From a virus, in the IMG/VR virus record IMGVR_UViG_3300021962_000061, positions 1 to 64,000 of that record: DNA of 64,000 nt. One strand, 5' to 3'. Below, piece after piece: positions 1-10,533 of the stretch (the stretch's first letter is position 1; every line of letters begins with the position of its first letter). A program made the translations under genes and the position numbers. The notes beneath the pieces are model-generated. The model was given only the letters and a program-made list of their open reading frames with translations, had not been told where the DNA came from and did no database searches.

Positions 1-2
1 GA

Positions 3-695
3 AGAAACGTCGGCATACTCTAGGCCTTCTGCTAATGTGCGAAACTTTTCAACTTGAGTTGCAGCTAGGCCTTCTGATACTTCAGTAAATGCCTTTTCTG
101 CTTCTGCTGTTTCTAGCTTCTTAGATAGTTCAATATTTTCATTAATTGATGCAGATAGCTTTGCCTTTAGTTCTTCAACTTCTGCAGCTGTCTGAGCTAA
201 TACATCTAGCTTCTCTTGTGGAGCATCAACATAATGTTCTGCGAAAAGACCCTTTAGGCCTTCCATAAAGCTCTCAACTACTTCGGCCTTAATACCGCTT
301 TCAATTGCTAGCTTGTTCTCTTCTACCCACTGTTCTACGACATAGTCTAGGTAGCTATCGATCTTCTCTACTAGAGCCTCTTCAATAGCACCCACTTCTT
401 CTGAAAGACGTGCTTCGTATTGCTCTTCTAGAGATGCTACAACGCCAGAAACTTTCTCGTTGATAGCAGCTTCGAAAATAACTGTTGCTTTTTCTCTAAA
501 ATCTTCTGATAGTTCTGAACCATCAAATAGAGCAGCTAGGTCCTCTTGTACGGCCTTTAGCTTTTCCATTGGCATGCCAGCATCTTTCTTGGCTGCCTTT
601 GATGTGTCCTTACCACCAGCTGGGTCGACAGGACCGGCAACAGATGCGTTAACACCCGGTACCTTAAAATCTTCTTCTTGAAGTACTTCTGACAT
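3..695 (-). CDS. 22: Prohead core scaffold protein gp22 (C-terminus cut by window edge)
   Basis: The visible 231 codons start at an ATG (complement of 693-695) and run off the left edge. The product is strongly acidic, with long Glu/Lys/Ala-rich helices typical of T4 gp22, the internal scaffold around which the prohead assembles and which gp21 later digests. It lies directly downstream of the gp21 protease, the conserved T4 order 21-22. A consensus late promoter lies about 40 bases upstream (736-743), so it probably begins a new late transcript leading to the capsid gene outside the window. The assignment rests on composition, helical character and position; no catalytic motif is expected. 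Confidence 0.85.
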   Translation of the reverse strand, partial: MSEVLQEEDFKVPGVNASVAGPVDPAGGKDTSKAAKKDAGMPMEKLKAVQEDLAALFDGSELSEDFREKATVIFEAAINEKVSGVVASLEEQYEARLSEEVGAIEEALVEKIDSYLDYVVEQWVEENKLAIESGIKAEVVESFMEGLKGLFAEHYVDAPQEKLDVLAQTAAEVEELKAKLSASINENIELSKKLETAEAEKAFTEVSEGLAATQVEKFRTLAEGLEYADVS

Positions 696-735
696 TGTAT
701 TTTCTCCCAAATAATTTACGTAAATTGGTTATTAT

Positions 736-743
736 TATTTATA
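736..743 (-). promoter_or_regulatory. T4-type late promoter TATAAATA upstream of gp22
   Basis: The + strand reads TATTTATA, an exact TATAAATA on the minus strand, in the short gap between gp21 and gp22. The predicted transcript would start about 6-7 bases further on, leaving a leader of roughly 35 bases before the gp22 ATG at 695. T4 late promoters consist of this -10 element, read by gp55/gp33-modified polymerase. Confidence 0.75.
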
Positions 744-746
744 AAA

Positions 747-1406
747 TTAAAGTTTTGACAGGAAGTCAGTCCATGTCTTTAGCATAGCTTCTTCTAAAGC
801 ACGCTTATTTGGCTTGGCTGCTGCCTTCTCAATCTCTTCTTTATACAGTTCAATTTGTTGAGCCTTCAACAAACCATTATCCCATACCCACTCTACACCT
901 TCCATAATACCGTTAACAAATGCACCCGGTGCCGATGGATCAGCTACAATATCAGCAGCTGTTGCAAGAGTGAAGTCATCTTGGACTTCCATGATGCCAT
1001 TCATATCTTTTAATGAACCCATACCGCGTGATGATACACCTAGGCAGCCACCACCTTGAATAATGTTTCTTGCGATGTTGCCCATTGGTGTTTCTAGAAT
1101 CTTGGCGCGGCCAACAATGTTAGATCCATCTCTCTTTAGTTCCGTAATCATATGAGAAATACGGTCAAGATTGATTGAAGGGCCTTCTGGGTGGCCTAGC
1201 TCACCAAAAGCTCTCTTTGTATCTACGTATTCTTTGACGTAGCGATTGACTTCCTTCTCCATAACAGGCATAGGGTAGATACGGCCATTTCTATTCTTTA
1301 GATCAGCCTGCATGAAGACACCTTCAATATAGAAGTCCTTCTTGCCATCTTCCTTTTCTTCTGTTATTAGTTTTACTTCTTCAAGTACTTCGCAAATTAG
1401 TTTCAT
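747..1406 (-). CDS. 21: Prohead maturation protease gp21 (peptidase family S77/U9 type)
   Basis: 219 residues, close to T4 gp21 (212). It digests the scaffold and trims head proteins during capsid maturation. Visible family motifs are the GELGHPEGP block with the likely catalytic His72 and the GVSSRGMG block with the likely nucleophile Ser125 or Ser126. The ATG at 1406 is preceded by an AGGGG ribosome site. It sits between the small core genes and gp22, as in T4. Family assignment is firm; the exact nucleophile is inferred from conservation. Confidence 0.93.
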   Translation of the reverse strand: MKLICEVLEEVKLITEEKEDGKKDFYIEGVFMQADLKNRNGRIYPMPVMEKEVNRYVKEYVDTKRAFGELGHPEGPSINLDRISHMITELKRDGSNIVGRAKILETPMGNIARNIIQGGGCLGVSSRGMGSLKDMNGIMEVQDDFTLATAADIVADPSAPGAFVNGIMEGVEWVWDNGLLKAQQIELYKEEIEKAAAKPNKRALEEAMLKTWTDFLSKL

Positions 1407-1417
1407 TGCTGTGCCCC

Positions 1418-1696
1418 TTATCTATACGCTACCGAGACTGCTCTAACAACAGCTACACCACTTTGAATTTCTAAAGTGTGAGTAGGTTCTTTAATGAGAT
1501 AAACACTACTTTCATCTGAACCAGCAAAATTGAGTGTAAATGTTGCAACTGTTGTTGTACTATTACTTTTCTGTTCAATAATTACAAGATTACTCGAGTC
1601 AGTGTTTGTAACACGAACAATATTAGCATTACTAACAGTAGTTGGTGTACTGTTGATAGTGGTTTGTTCCCCTAAAAATTTTACGTAGTCTGGCAT
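1418..1696 (-). CDS. Small beta-rich protein of unknown function in head module
   Basis: 92 residues, rich in Thr, Ser and Val with alternating hydrophobic residues, suggesting a small all-beta domain. There is no signal peptide or metal motif. It lies in a tight minus-strand series (2 bases after the preceding gene, 11 before gp21), so it is expressed with the head genes. I do not recognise a T4 equivalent. A minor head or decoration protein is possible from position and fold type, but that is inference. Confidence 0.7.
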   Translation of the reverse strand: MPDYVKFLGEQTTINSTPTTVSNANIVRVTNTDSSNLVIIEQKSNSTTTVATFTLNFAGSDESSVYLIKEPTHTLEIQSGVAVVRAVSVAYR

Positions 1697-1698
1697 TT

Positions 1699-1980
1699 TT
1701 ATACACCCATGTGTGGTATTTTCATCTGTCTGATATGAGTCTTTAAAATAGGTCTCACATCAGCTTCTGGATACTTTTCTTTTGCACTTCTTAGTTCACT
1801 AGCAAGTTTAGGGTGGTTGCTATACTTACTAATTAATCTTTCTGCATGGTGAGCTGGAATCTTGTCACGCATCTCTGCTCTCAGCTCGCCAGCTGCCTTT
1901 CTAACTTTCATTGGATTCTTGCTATGCAAGGATCCTTGTAACTCACCTTCTTCATTAAGATAGTCTAAAAACTTTTTCAT
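1699..1980 (-). CDS. Small basic protein, possible prohead core component
   Basis: 93 residues, Lys/Arg/His-rich and mainly helical. Its ATG overlaps the stop of the upstream acidic core gene (ATGA, 1977-1980), so the two are probably translationally coupled. A basic partner beside a very acidic core protein would fit an internal head role, but I see no family motif. Function unassigned. Confidence 0.65.
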   Translation of the reverse strand: MKKFLDYLNEEGELQGSLHSKNPMKVRKAAGELRAEMRDKIPAHHAERLISKYSNHPKLASELRSAKEKYPEADVRPILKTHIRQMKIPHMGV

Positions 1981-2744
1981 GTATTGTGAATCTTTTGCTT
2001 TACCATTGACTGATGTCTATTTCTCATAGCCTCAGTTTCAGCACTAACTGTTGAAGGACGACCTTGAACACCAGCTTGCTTCTTTGCAGCACGTTCTTCT
2101 TTACGCTTTTTCATTTCAGCATCAAGTAAATTGCTTGCTATTTCTTTTTGCTTTCTTTTTCTTTCAAAAGAAGCAGCTGATAATTCGTAATCTTTCTCTT
2201 CACCCATCTGAGCCTTTTTGCCAACTAGCTTATAGCCCATCTTCTCATAATCTTTTTTGCCACGCTCAGCATCTTGAACAGAGAAGTGTGTGACTTTAAA
2301 TGGCTTCTTTGTTGGATGCTTATAATGCATCTCAACACCAACAACTTGCTTAGCTTCCTTCACTTCTTCTTTGTCGTCATCTTCATCTTCATCTTCATCT
2401 TCATCTTCATCTTCATCTTCATCTTCGTCTTCTTCGTCATCTTCCTTGCCCATCATTTCTGATAGCTTAGCAATTTTTGCATCTCTTGATTCTGGAAGAT
2501 GATAGGCAGCTTCTGACTCACCTGGTGCATCGTGGCCATGGTCATCCTTACCTGGATCACCTGGCTTCTTGATTGCAGCAACATTCTTTAGAATGTGATC
2601 GTATGGCGACTCTTGAGAGATTGAATCTTTACCCTGAAAGTCAAGAACCTTCATGCCATGCTTGGCCACAAATTCCTGCTCATCACCAGGAACAGGCTTT
2701 GCAACCTCTACTAGCTTCTTTAATGATTCGCGAATTGTGGCCAT
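1977..2744 (-). CDS. Acidic-repeat protein at the gp68 position, probable prohead core protein
   Basis: 255 residues from the ATG at 2744, which has an AGAGGA ribosome site and follows the stop of the upstream gene. An ATG-less extension to 2777 is possible but would overlap that gene. The N-terminal third is soluble and mixed. The centre carries a Glu-Asp alternating tract (about residues 115-140) encoded by a GAAGAT-type hexamer array. The C-terminal half is basic and helical. In T4 the slot between 67 and 21 holds gp68, a core protein, and acidic tracts are typical of phage core proteins. A protease-processed internal head protein is the best guess. Confidence 0.65.
   Translation of the reverse strand: MATIRESLKKLVEVAKPVPGDEQEFVAKHGMKVLDFQGKDSISQESPYDHILKNVAAIKKPGDPGKDDHGHDAPGESEAAYHLPESRDAKIAKLSEMMGKEDDEEDEDEDEDEDEDEDEDEDDDKEEVKEAKQVVGVEMHYKHPTKKPFKVTHFSVQDAERGKKDYEKMGYKLVGKKAQMGEEKDYELSAASFERKRKQKEIASNLLDAEMKKRKEERAAKKQAGVQGRPSTVSAETEAMRNRHQSMVKQKIHNT
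2381..2422. repeat. Hexanucleotide tandem repeat, seven perfect CTTCAT units
   Basis: Seven exact copies of CTTCAT with degenerate flanks encode the Asp/Glu run of the acidic core protein. Unit gain or loss would keep the frame and only change the length of the acidic tract. Confidence 0.9.
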
Positions 2745-2754
2745 GGTATTCCTC

Positions 2755-2970
2755 TTATTGTTCTGCTGGTACTTCAACTGGAGCTTCTACAGCAGGTACT
2801 TCTGCCTCTACTTCAGCTTGTGAGTTCATTACTGCATGAGCAACTTCTGGATACATTGCATCCAATCTTGCTGCTACCTTTGTATTGATTGCAGTTTCAA
2901 ACTTATCCAAGAATGCAGCTGCATCCTGGTTAATAACTGCACCAATCATATCTTTTACTTGTTCTGACAT
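2755..2970 (-). CDS. 67: Prohead core protein gp67-like
   Basis: 71 residues (T4 gp67 has 80). The N-terminal half (VKDMIGAVINQDAAAFLDKF) resembles the start of T4 gp67, a short helix followed by a 'D-x-x-x-F' segment. The C-terminal half is an acidic Glu/Val/Ala/Pro tail where T4 has its acidic tail. The gene lies directly downstream of the portal gene, the gp67 slot in T4. gp67 is an internal core protein cleaved by gp21. Recognition is by position, size and N-terminal similarity, so moderately sure. Confidence 0.65.
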   Translation of the reverse strand: MSEQVKDMIGAVINQDAAAFLDKFETAINTKVAARLDAMYPEVAHAVMNSQAEVEAEVPAVEAPVEVPAEQ

Positions 2971-2992
2971 ATAGTAACTCCAATATTCTAAT

Positions 2993-3000
2993 TATTTATC
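2993..3000 (-). promoter_or_regulatory. Variant late promoter GATAAATA upstream of the core genes
   Basis: The minus strand reads GATAAATA, one mismatch from TATAAATA, 23 bases upstream of the gp67-like ATG and in the short gap after the portal gene. Position and spacing match the other late promoters in the window. Confidence 0.5.
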
Positions 3001-3011
3001 AATCTGTTCAA

Positions 3012-4571
3012 TTAAACCTGTTCCGTATCAGCTTTACGTTGCTGCAGCTGGTCCTGTTGTTGTTGCTGCATCTCTTGTTCAACGCTTTGTTGATCTACTT
3101 GCTGTTGAAGGATCGGATCCTCTGCATTTTCTTCTTCCATTTGTTCAATATCATGGTCTGACAAACGTAGAACTTTCTTGCGGACAAAGTTACGAGAGTA
3201 GTAAACACCAATCATATCTTCCATATTTTTAACAGTGTTAACTCTATTTGTAATGATCTCAGCTTCCTTCAATTCAGTGAAGTAGCCATCTTGGACGTAG
3301 TCAAATTTAACCTTCGACATAATCTCAGGTAGTTCTTCTTGAGCTACAATGCCCTTTAGAACTAACTGCTTGCCAAGAGCATCCTTAAACAACACTGAGA
3401 ACTTCATTCTCAATCTGTCAACAAACTTTGAAAATCTCAATTCTTCTCTGGTAATTTCTGCTGATCTACCCAAGCTAAATCCTTGCTCTGAATTTAATCT
3501 TGTTACCGGAACATGCAATGACTGATATAGTCTCTTTTGGAAATATAGGACATCTTCCATCTGACCTAGGTTTGCACCAGGGGGTAGAGTTGTTATTTCT
3601 GTACCCTTACCACCTTCACGGCGTGGGATCCAGAAGTCTTCCGTCATTGTCATAAACTTTCTATCGTCTCTGACTTCACCAGTTGTAGCATCATACACTA
3701 ATCTATTTTTATGACGCTGCATCATGTCAGCAAGATATTGTTCTGCCTTCATCTTTGGAAGATTGCCAACATCAATATAGAATACTCTTCTTTCTGGTGC
3801 TCTTGTTAATCTATAGATTACAGAAGCATCTTCTAGCATACGTAGTTGGTTCATAGGCTTAATAGCCTTATGAAGATATGATAGAACGTATGAGTTATTT
3901 TCGTCTAGTAGACCTGACGATACTAGAACAATTGAATCCTTAGCAATTCTCAAGCCAGTTGTAGAAGATGTAACTTCCTTAGCTTGGAATCCCTTATCAT
4001 TGTACATATAGTATTCATTTTGTACAGTGATGGTCTTGCCTTTCTCTTTCTTAATTTCTCTAATCTTTCTAATCTTTCTAGGATCAATATAGCGTAGTTC
4101 TTTGATACCGTCTTGGGGATTAGTTGTATCAATAATAACATGGTAGTACAATCTACCATCAACATACCATCTTCTAATAATATCGAAACCAGATGACGAA
4201 AAGTCAAGTAGTTTTTTGACTTCATTAAATTCTTCAGATATTTTATCTTTCAGCTGCTTTGAAAATTCAAGATCGTCAAGATTGATATTGACCTGCTCTT
4301 GGTTTGAATCGTAGGAAATTATTTCACCTACAATTTCTTCTACAGCAGTTTCAATTTCTGGTTGGAGAGATAGTTGACGATATCTTGTGATTAGCTCAGC
4401 TTCAGTTCTTGCAGTACCTTCTAAATCAACATAGGTACCTACAACGCCGCCACCTGATACGATAACGGCACCATCGTCATTTACTGGGGGAACGAATGAA
4501 GGCTGAGTGACAGCCATCAGCTGTGGCTGCTCTTCTTCCTTTCGTTTAATTGTAAACCCAAATAATTCCAT
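3012..4571 (-). CDS. 20: Portal vertex protein gp20
   Basis: 519 residues (T4 gp20 has 524). It forms the dodecameric portal at one capsid vertex through which gp17 pumps DNA and to which the neck attaches. Family features include the N-terminal segment ending in ITRYRQLSLQPEIETAVEEI, the central RYIDPRKIRKIR strand, the RAPERRVFYIDVGNLP block and the GxNLGQMEDVLYFQKRLYQSL region that lines the channel. The C-terminus is a Gln-rich tail. It lies downstream of tail tube gp19, as in T4. Confidence 0.96.
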   Translation of the reverse strand: MELFGFTIKRKEEEQPQLMAVTQPSFVPPVNDDGAVIVSGGGVVGTYVDLEGTARTEAELITRYRQLSLQPEIETAVEEIVGEIISYDSNQEQVNINLDDLEFSKQLKDKISEEFNEVKKLLDFSSSGFDIIRRWYVDGRLYYHVIIDTTNPQDGIKELRYIDPRKIRKIREIKKEKGKTITVQNEYYMYNDKGFQAKEVTSSTTGLRIAKDSIVLVSSGLLDENNSYVLSYLHKAIKPMNQLRMLEDASVIYRLTRAPERRVFYIDVGNLPKMKAEQYLADMMQRHKNRLVYDATTGEVRDDRKFMTMTEDFWIPRREGGKGTEITTLPPGANLGQMEDVLYFQKRLYQSLHVPVTRLNSEQGFSLGRSAEITREELRFSKFVDRLRMKFSVLFKDALGKQLVLKGIVAQEELPEIMSKVKFDYVQDGYFTELKEAEIITNRVNTVKNMEDMIGVYYSRNFVRKKVLRLSDHDIEQMEEENAEDPILQQQVDQQSVEQEMQQQQQDQLQQRKADTEQV

Positions 4572-4597
4572 ATTATATAACCTCTAGTAGAGAGTAG

Positions 4598-4624
4598 GAG
4601 GGCCGCTTATATTTAGCGGCCCTC
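4598..4624 (-). other. Strong GC-rich hairpin between gp19 and gp20
   Basis: Perfect 10-bp inverted repeat GAGGGCCGCT / AGCGGCCCTC with a 7-base AT loop, in the gap between the gp19 stop (4636) and the gp20 start (4571). On the minus strand it is not followed by a T tract, so it is not a classic terminator. An mRNA 3'-end stabiliser, processing site or partial attenuator between tube and portal genes is more likely. Confidence 0.75.
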
Positions 4625-4635
4625 TTTATCCCCTA

Positions 4636-5172
4636 TTACTCTTGACCGTCAGCTGGGACTGTCCAGTAATCTAGAGCAAACTCACACTGGAATTCTTCGA
4701 TAGCGTTACCATTTTCCCACGATAGTTCGATTGGACCTATAGCAATTGGGAAGATGCCTTCGAAGACATATGAGCGAAGTTCTTCACCTGTCTTACTGAA
4801 CTGGATAACCTCTGCACGAGCTTTGTATTCAGCTGGAGCTGATGTGGCAAATTCGCGAATGTTACCAGAGTAGGAATTAATGTTGTATGACCAAGTTTCA
4901 AGAGCTTTTCTAACTCTAAAGTCTTCATCATTGATGATAGAGACTGTCCAGTTATCAAATACTCTCTGGCCAGCAAACTTAATTGGTCTGCCAAAGTAGA
5001 AGACTTCAATTGGCGCAACAGTTGATGCTGGAATCTGAGCAGCCTTTACCATGAAAGGTACGACTGAATCAGCTGCTGATGTTGCAGGGTTTGTGATTCT
5101 GACTTGGAACAGCGAAGGGCGGGCGCCACCACCCTGTAGCTGACTCTTAATGTCGTTAATATTGAAGGCCAT
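4636..5172 (-). CDS. 19: Tail tube protein gp19
   Basis: 178 residues (T4 gp19 has 163). Subunits stack as hexameric rings to form the inner tube of the contractile tail. The pattern 'FQVRITNP...VPFMVKAAQIPAST...IEVFYFGRPIKFAGQR' and the later 'DYWTVP' end are characteristic of T4-like tube proteins. The ATG has a GGAGAAA ribosome site. It is directly downstream of sheath gp18. Confidence 0.96.
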   Translation of the reverse strand: MAFNINDIKSQLQGGGARPSLFQVRITNPATSAADSVVPFMVKAAQIPASTVAPIEVFYFGRPIKFAGQRVFDNWTVSIINDEDFRVRKALETWSYNINSYSGNIREFATSAPAEYKARAEVIQFSKTGEELRSYVFEGIFPIAIGPIELSWENGNAIEEFQCEFALDYWTVPADGQE

Positions 5173-5191
5173 TTATGTTTCTCCTTACCGA

Positions 5192-7492
5192 TTAAACTGA
5201 ACCAACAACTTCGCTAAACTCAACACCAGTTCTAACTGCTACAAAGTTTAGTTGGATGAAGTTGATTGAGCGAGCTGGTTTGATGAAGATATCACCAACA
5301 AACTGGTTAGCATCGACAACTTCTGGTGTATTGTTTGTTGTGTCACAAACAACCTTGAAGTCGTAGATACCACGGCGGCCTTGGATCTCACGTAGGTAAG
5401 GTTCAACCAAGTTACGGAACTGAGCTCTTGTGAACTCATCGTTAAACTCGAACAAAGTGAACTTGGCAGCAGTGGCGATTGCTTTTTCAAGAACGATAAA
5501 CAATCTACGTACGTTGATTCTATCAAATGCTGATGGTTTAGCAAGCAATGTCTTGTCGCCAAACAATACAGTACCTTGGCCTGGGAATGTTGTCACTGGG
5601 TTGACACCTGCCTTGTACAACGTATCTCTGTCAGCCTTATCTGGATTATAAGCTAGCTTAACAATATTTTTGATTTGACCTCTATTGAATCCAGCTGGTG
5701 AATACCACGGATCTCTGATAGTGTCAGTTCTTACACACAAGCCAGCTGTATCACCATTTAGTGGTACGTAGCGGTAGACGTCGTTATAACGATCGTACAT
5801 GTACTTGTAGCCAGAATCTATTACACCGTAAGATGATGATCTTAGTGCATTTCTAAATTGTGTAATGTTACCAGCTTGTGAACCAGCCGTAACACCGACT
5901 ACATCACCACGGTCTGGTGATGCAAACACGACACAATCCTTACGAACTTCTGCAATATTGTCAACTAGGTAGTTAGCTAGTTGCTCACCATATGTGCCGC
6001 CTCTTGCCTTACCAGTTAGAATCAATGAAATGTCAACTTCTTCTGCAGAAGCAAACTTGTCATATGCTGTAGCAAGGTAGCTGACAGCGATTGTGCTTTC
6101 GCCAGCACCATCTGCACCGCCTATGAGTGACTTAGTTGTTGGCTTTGAGTTGGTGTCAGAGGATGACATATTGTTGGCTGTATTGGATGAGGCATTACCA
6201 TTGTCAGCAAACCACCACAACCATTCTGAGCCGTTATTAATCACATCCTTATAATAAATTGAAGCACCGTCTCTCTTGCAGTCTGTTGCTCTTGATAGTC
6301 TTTCCCATCTTTCAAGAATTGTGTTCTTAATACCTGTGACTAGACCATCTTCGTCAGCAACTACAACATGAAGCTCGTCTGACGAACCACCACGCTCTGA
6401 TACGTATACAGATGTGCCTGGAGCACCATCTGTTACATCAAAGTATTCCCAGTAACGGGAAACAGCATTAGCAACAGTGCTATTAGTTGTTAAGGACACT
6501 GCGTTTGAACCAGTGTATAGAGATTCAAATGATAAGGTAGCTTGAACAACGCCATTTGAAACACCTGAAGGTGAACCAATTGCAGTAAGCTTTAGATACT
6601 GTGAGTTTACTTTCAACTTATCGCCGACTGTTAGTAAGCCTAGTTGTGTGTTCAATTCAGTATTTGCTAGTGTATTTGCAGCAGCTGTTGAACCAAGTGT
6701 AATTGAGAATGTTGCACTTGAGCCAGCTGAGGTGTTACTACCACCAGAAGTTGAGTTGGCAACAAAAATTTGGATAACTGATGTATTTGGGAACTGACCA
6801 GCTCCAACAACTGTTACTGCTGTAATACCACCAGTTGAGTTAGTTGTTACTGTGCAGTTGCCTGTATTAACAACACCATTGGATAGAACGACTACGTCTG
6901 TATTGTCGTAACCTGAACCACCAGCTGTTACTGTAATTGCTGTTACGTTTTGTGATGCTTGAGTTGCTGTCAATGTACCTGTATTTGCACCAATGCTAAT
7001 TGCTAGTGTTAGTGTGTTGTTGGCATTGTCAACAGAGGACATTACATTTGATGACCAAGCATTTGAGCTGTCGCAAATGGAAACCTTTAGAGAATTACCT
7101 AGTGCACCTGGATACTTGGCTCGGTAAATTGCACCTTGTGAAGAACCAGTTGTTTTTGTTAGGTAGTCATCCAAGTTCTTAACCTGGAGATTTGCTACGG
7201 CCGATGTGTTGGCATATGCATTATATGCATTTGCATCTGCAGCACGTGAAACATATAGCTGATTGCCATATGCCAAAAAGGAAGATGCTGTCATAAAGGT
7301 TTCAAAATTTTCGTCATTTGGTAGACCAAATCTGTCTACTAGTTCTAATTCGTTTGAAACATTTACTCTATCGTTTACTGGACCCCAACGGAAAACACCT
7401 GCAATACCACCTTCTGTGGAGGATACGGCAGGGACCACTGTTGTCAAGTCGATTTCGCTTACATTTACGCCTGGGCTAACTTGAAATGCCAT
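5192..7492 (-). CDS. 18: Contractile tail sheath protein gp18, with an inserted beta domain
   Basis: 766 residues from the ATG at 7492, chosen because GGAG lies 8-9 bases upstream; it gives the canonical N-terminus MAFQVSPGVNVSEIDLT. gp18 forms the sheath that contracts to drive the tube through the envelope. The C-terminal third is the conserved sheath core (KLAYNPDKADRDTLYKAGVNPVTTFPGQG; RRLFIVLEKAI; final FVAVRTGVEFSEVVG). It is longer than T4 gp18 (659). The extra length includes a Gly/Thr/Asn-rich segment (codons around 6715-6950) with a GGSGYDNTD motif that recurs in other virion proteins here; this is probably a surface-exposed insertion. Confidence 0.96.
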   Translation of the reverse strand: MAFQVSPGVNVSEIDLTTVVPAVSSTEGGIAGVFRWGPVNDRVNVSNELELVDRFGLPNDENFETFMTASSFLAYGNQLYVSRAADANAYNAYANTSAVANLQVKNLDDYLTKTTGSSQGAIYRAKYPGALGNSLKVSICDSSNAWSSNVMSSVDNANNTLTLAISIGANTGTLTATQASQNVTAITVTAGGSGYDNTDVVVLSNGVVNTGNCTVTTNSTGGITAVTVVGAGQFPNTSVIQIFVANSTSGGSNTSAGSSATFSITLGSTAAANTLANTELNTQLGLLTVGDKLKVNSQYLKLTAIGSPSGVSNGVVQATLSFESLYTGSNAVSLTTNSTVANAVSRYWEYFDVTDGAPGTSVYVSERGGSSDELHVVVADEDGLVTGIKNTILERWERLSRATDCKRDGASIYYKDVINNGSEWLWWFADNGNASSNTANNMSSSDTNSKPTTKSLIGGADGAGESTIAVSYLATAYDKFASAEEVDISLILTGKARGGTYGEQLANYLVDNIAEVRKDCVVFASPDRGDVVGVTAGSQAGNITQFRNALRSSSYGVIDSGYKYMYDRYNDVYRYVPLNGDTAGLCVRTDTIRDPWYSPAGFNRGQIKNIVKLAYNPDKADRDTLYKAGVNPVTTFPGQGTVLFGDKTLLAKPSAFDRINVRRLFIVLEKAIATAAKFTLFEFNDEFTRAQFRNLVEPYLREIQGRRGIYDFKVVCDTTNNTPEVVDANQFVGDIFIKPARSINFIQLNFVAVRTGVEFSEVVGSV

Positions 7493-7538
7493 CGTGATTC
7501 TCCTCGTAGACAAATCTATTGAATAAAGCTACTGAAAT

Positions 7539-7546
7539 TATTTATA
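7539..7546 (-). promoter_or_regulatory. T4-type late promoter upstream of gp18
   Basis: Exact TATAAATA on the minus strand in the gap between the gp17 stop and the gp18 ATG (7492), giving a leader of about 40 bases with a GGAG site. It would drive strong sheath, tube and portal expression. Confidence 0.8.
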
Positions 7547-7565
7547 AATTCCCTAGGTTCATGTT

Positions 7566-9624
<2,059 letters not shown>

Positions 9625-9637
9625 TGTTTCTTTATGT

Positions 9638-10531
9638 TTAAGTATCTGGGTCATTAGTTGGATCATCCACTGGGAAATCAGGGTTTGTGTTTGTAGTTAC
9701 AATATAGGCCCAGTTGTCATTTGCTGCTATGTTGGCAGCTGGGATTGTTATAGCTGGATCCGTTGTTGGATTACCATTTGCATCAAGACCCGGACGGACT
9801 TGAGTTGTTGTGAAGAATAAAGTATTAGATAGAGTTGCGTTTGAGGAAATTGTATTGGACTCAGCCTCAATATTTGCACTAAAGCCATCAACAACAAACA
9901 ACCTCGTATTAGCTGTATTGATAATGTTTTTATCTTTAACAGGACCAAACATGTAACCTTTCATTGTAAAATTTAGTGTATGGATTATTGTCCTTCTGCT
10001 CTCATATGCATCTTCATACGTGTCTTCTGTTGTTACTGTATTTAAAACAACTGGAACATCCATACGTAGATCTAAATCATCTACAAGCTTGATTGTGTTT
10101 GTCCATTCAGGTGTGAAATATGGTAAAATCTGTTCAAGTAACTGAGTACCATCTTCAGCGTTGAGAACGTATATTGAAAGTTCAAAATCTATATCCCACG
10201 GTACAGGATTGTATACTCTAGCATTGACTTGATTATCGCTAGGGACTTTAATTGTACCAATAGTTGATAATTTTCTAGTTGGGTCATAGTTGTACCCAGA
10301 GATTTGAAAACTCATTCTGGGTAAACTAATAGCATCTGGTTTTGTTAGATTGGGGTCCTGCTGAATCCTGGATAAAAACTTGGCTCTTGGGCCATAGGCA
10401 ATTGGTACCTTAATACGTTTAACAATAGTTCCTGCGTTGTTTCTTCTCCACACAACCATATCGTTAAACATGGTACCAAATACCACCACATATCTTCTTA
10501 TGGTCTCGTGATAATATTCAGATCCAAACAT
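9638..10531 (-). CDS. 15: Tail sheath stabiliser / completion protein gp15
   Basis: 297 residues (T4 gp15 has 272). gp15 forms the hexameric ring capping the completed tail and contacts gp13/gp14. The N-terminal FGSEYYHETIRRYVVVFGTMF and the segment with VPIAYGPRAKFLSRIQQDP are hallmarks of the family, as is RMSFQISGYNYDPTRKLS. The C-terminal about 90 residues are Asn/Asp/Pro-rich and low complexity, beyond the T4 length. It lies between gp14 and gp16, as in T4. Confidence 0.95.
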   Translation of the reverse strand: MFGSEYYHETIRRYVVVFGTMFNDMVVWRRNNAGTIVKRIKVPIAYGPRAKFLSRIQQDPNLTKPDAISLPRMSFQISGYNYDPTRKLSTIGTIKVPSDNQVNARVYNPVPWDIDFELSIYVLNAEDGTQLLEQILPYFTPEWTNTIKLVDDLDLRMDVPVVLNTVTTEDTYEDAYESRRTIIHTLNFTMKGYMFGPVKDKNIINTANTRLFVVDGFSANIEAESNTISSNATLSNTLFFTTTQVRPGLDANGNPTTDPAITIPAANIAANDNWAYIVTTNTNPDFPVDDPTNDPDT

Positions 10532-10533
10532 TA

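Noticed and set aside
2274-2462. Ile/Phe repeat frame opposite the acidic core gene
   Set aside because: A mirror of the hexamer array on the other strand, not an independent membrane protein.
5248-5562. 104-codon frame within gp18 on the same strand
   Set aside because: Alternate-frame shadow of a conserved sheath region.
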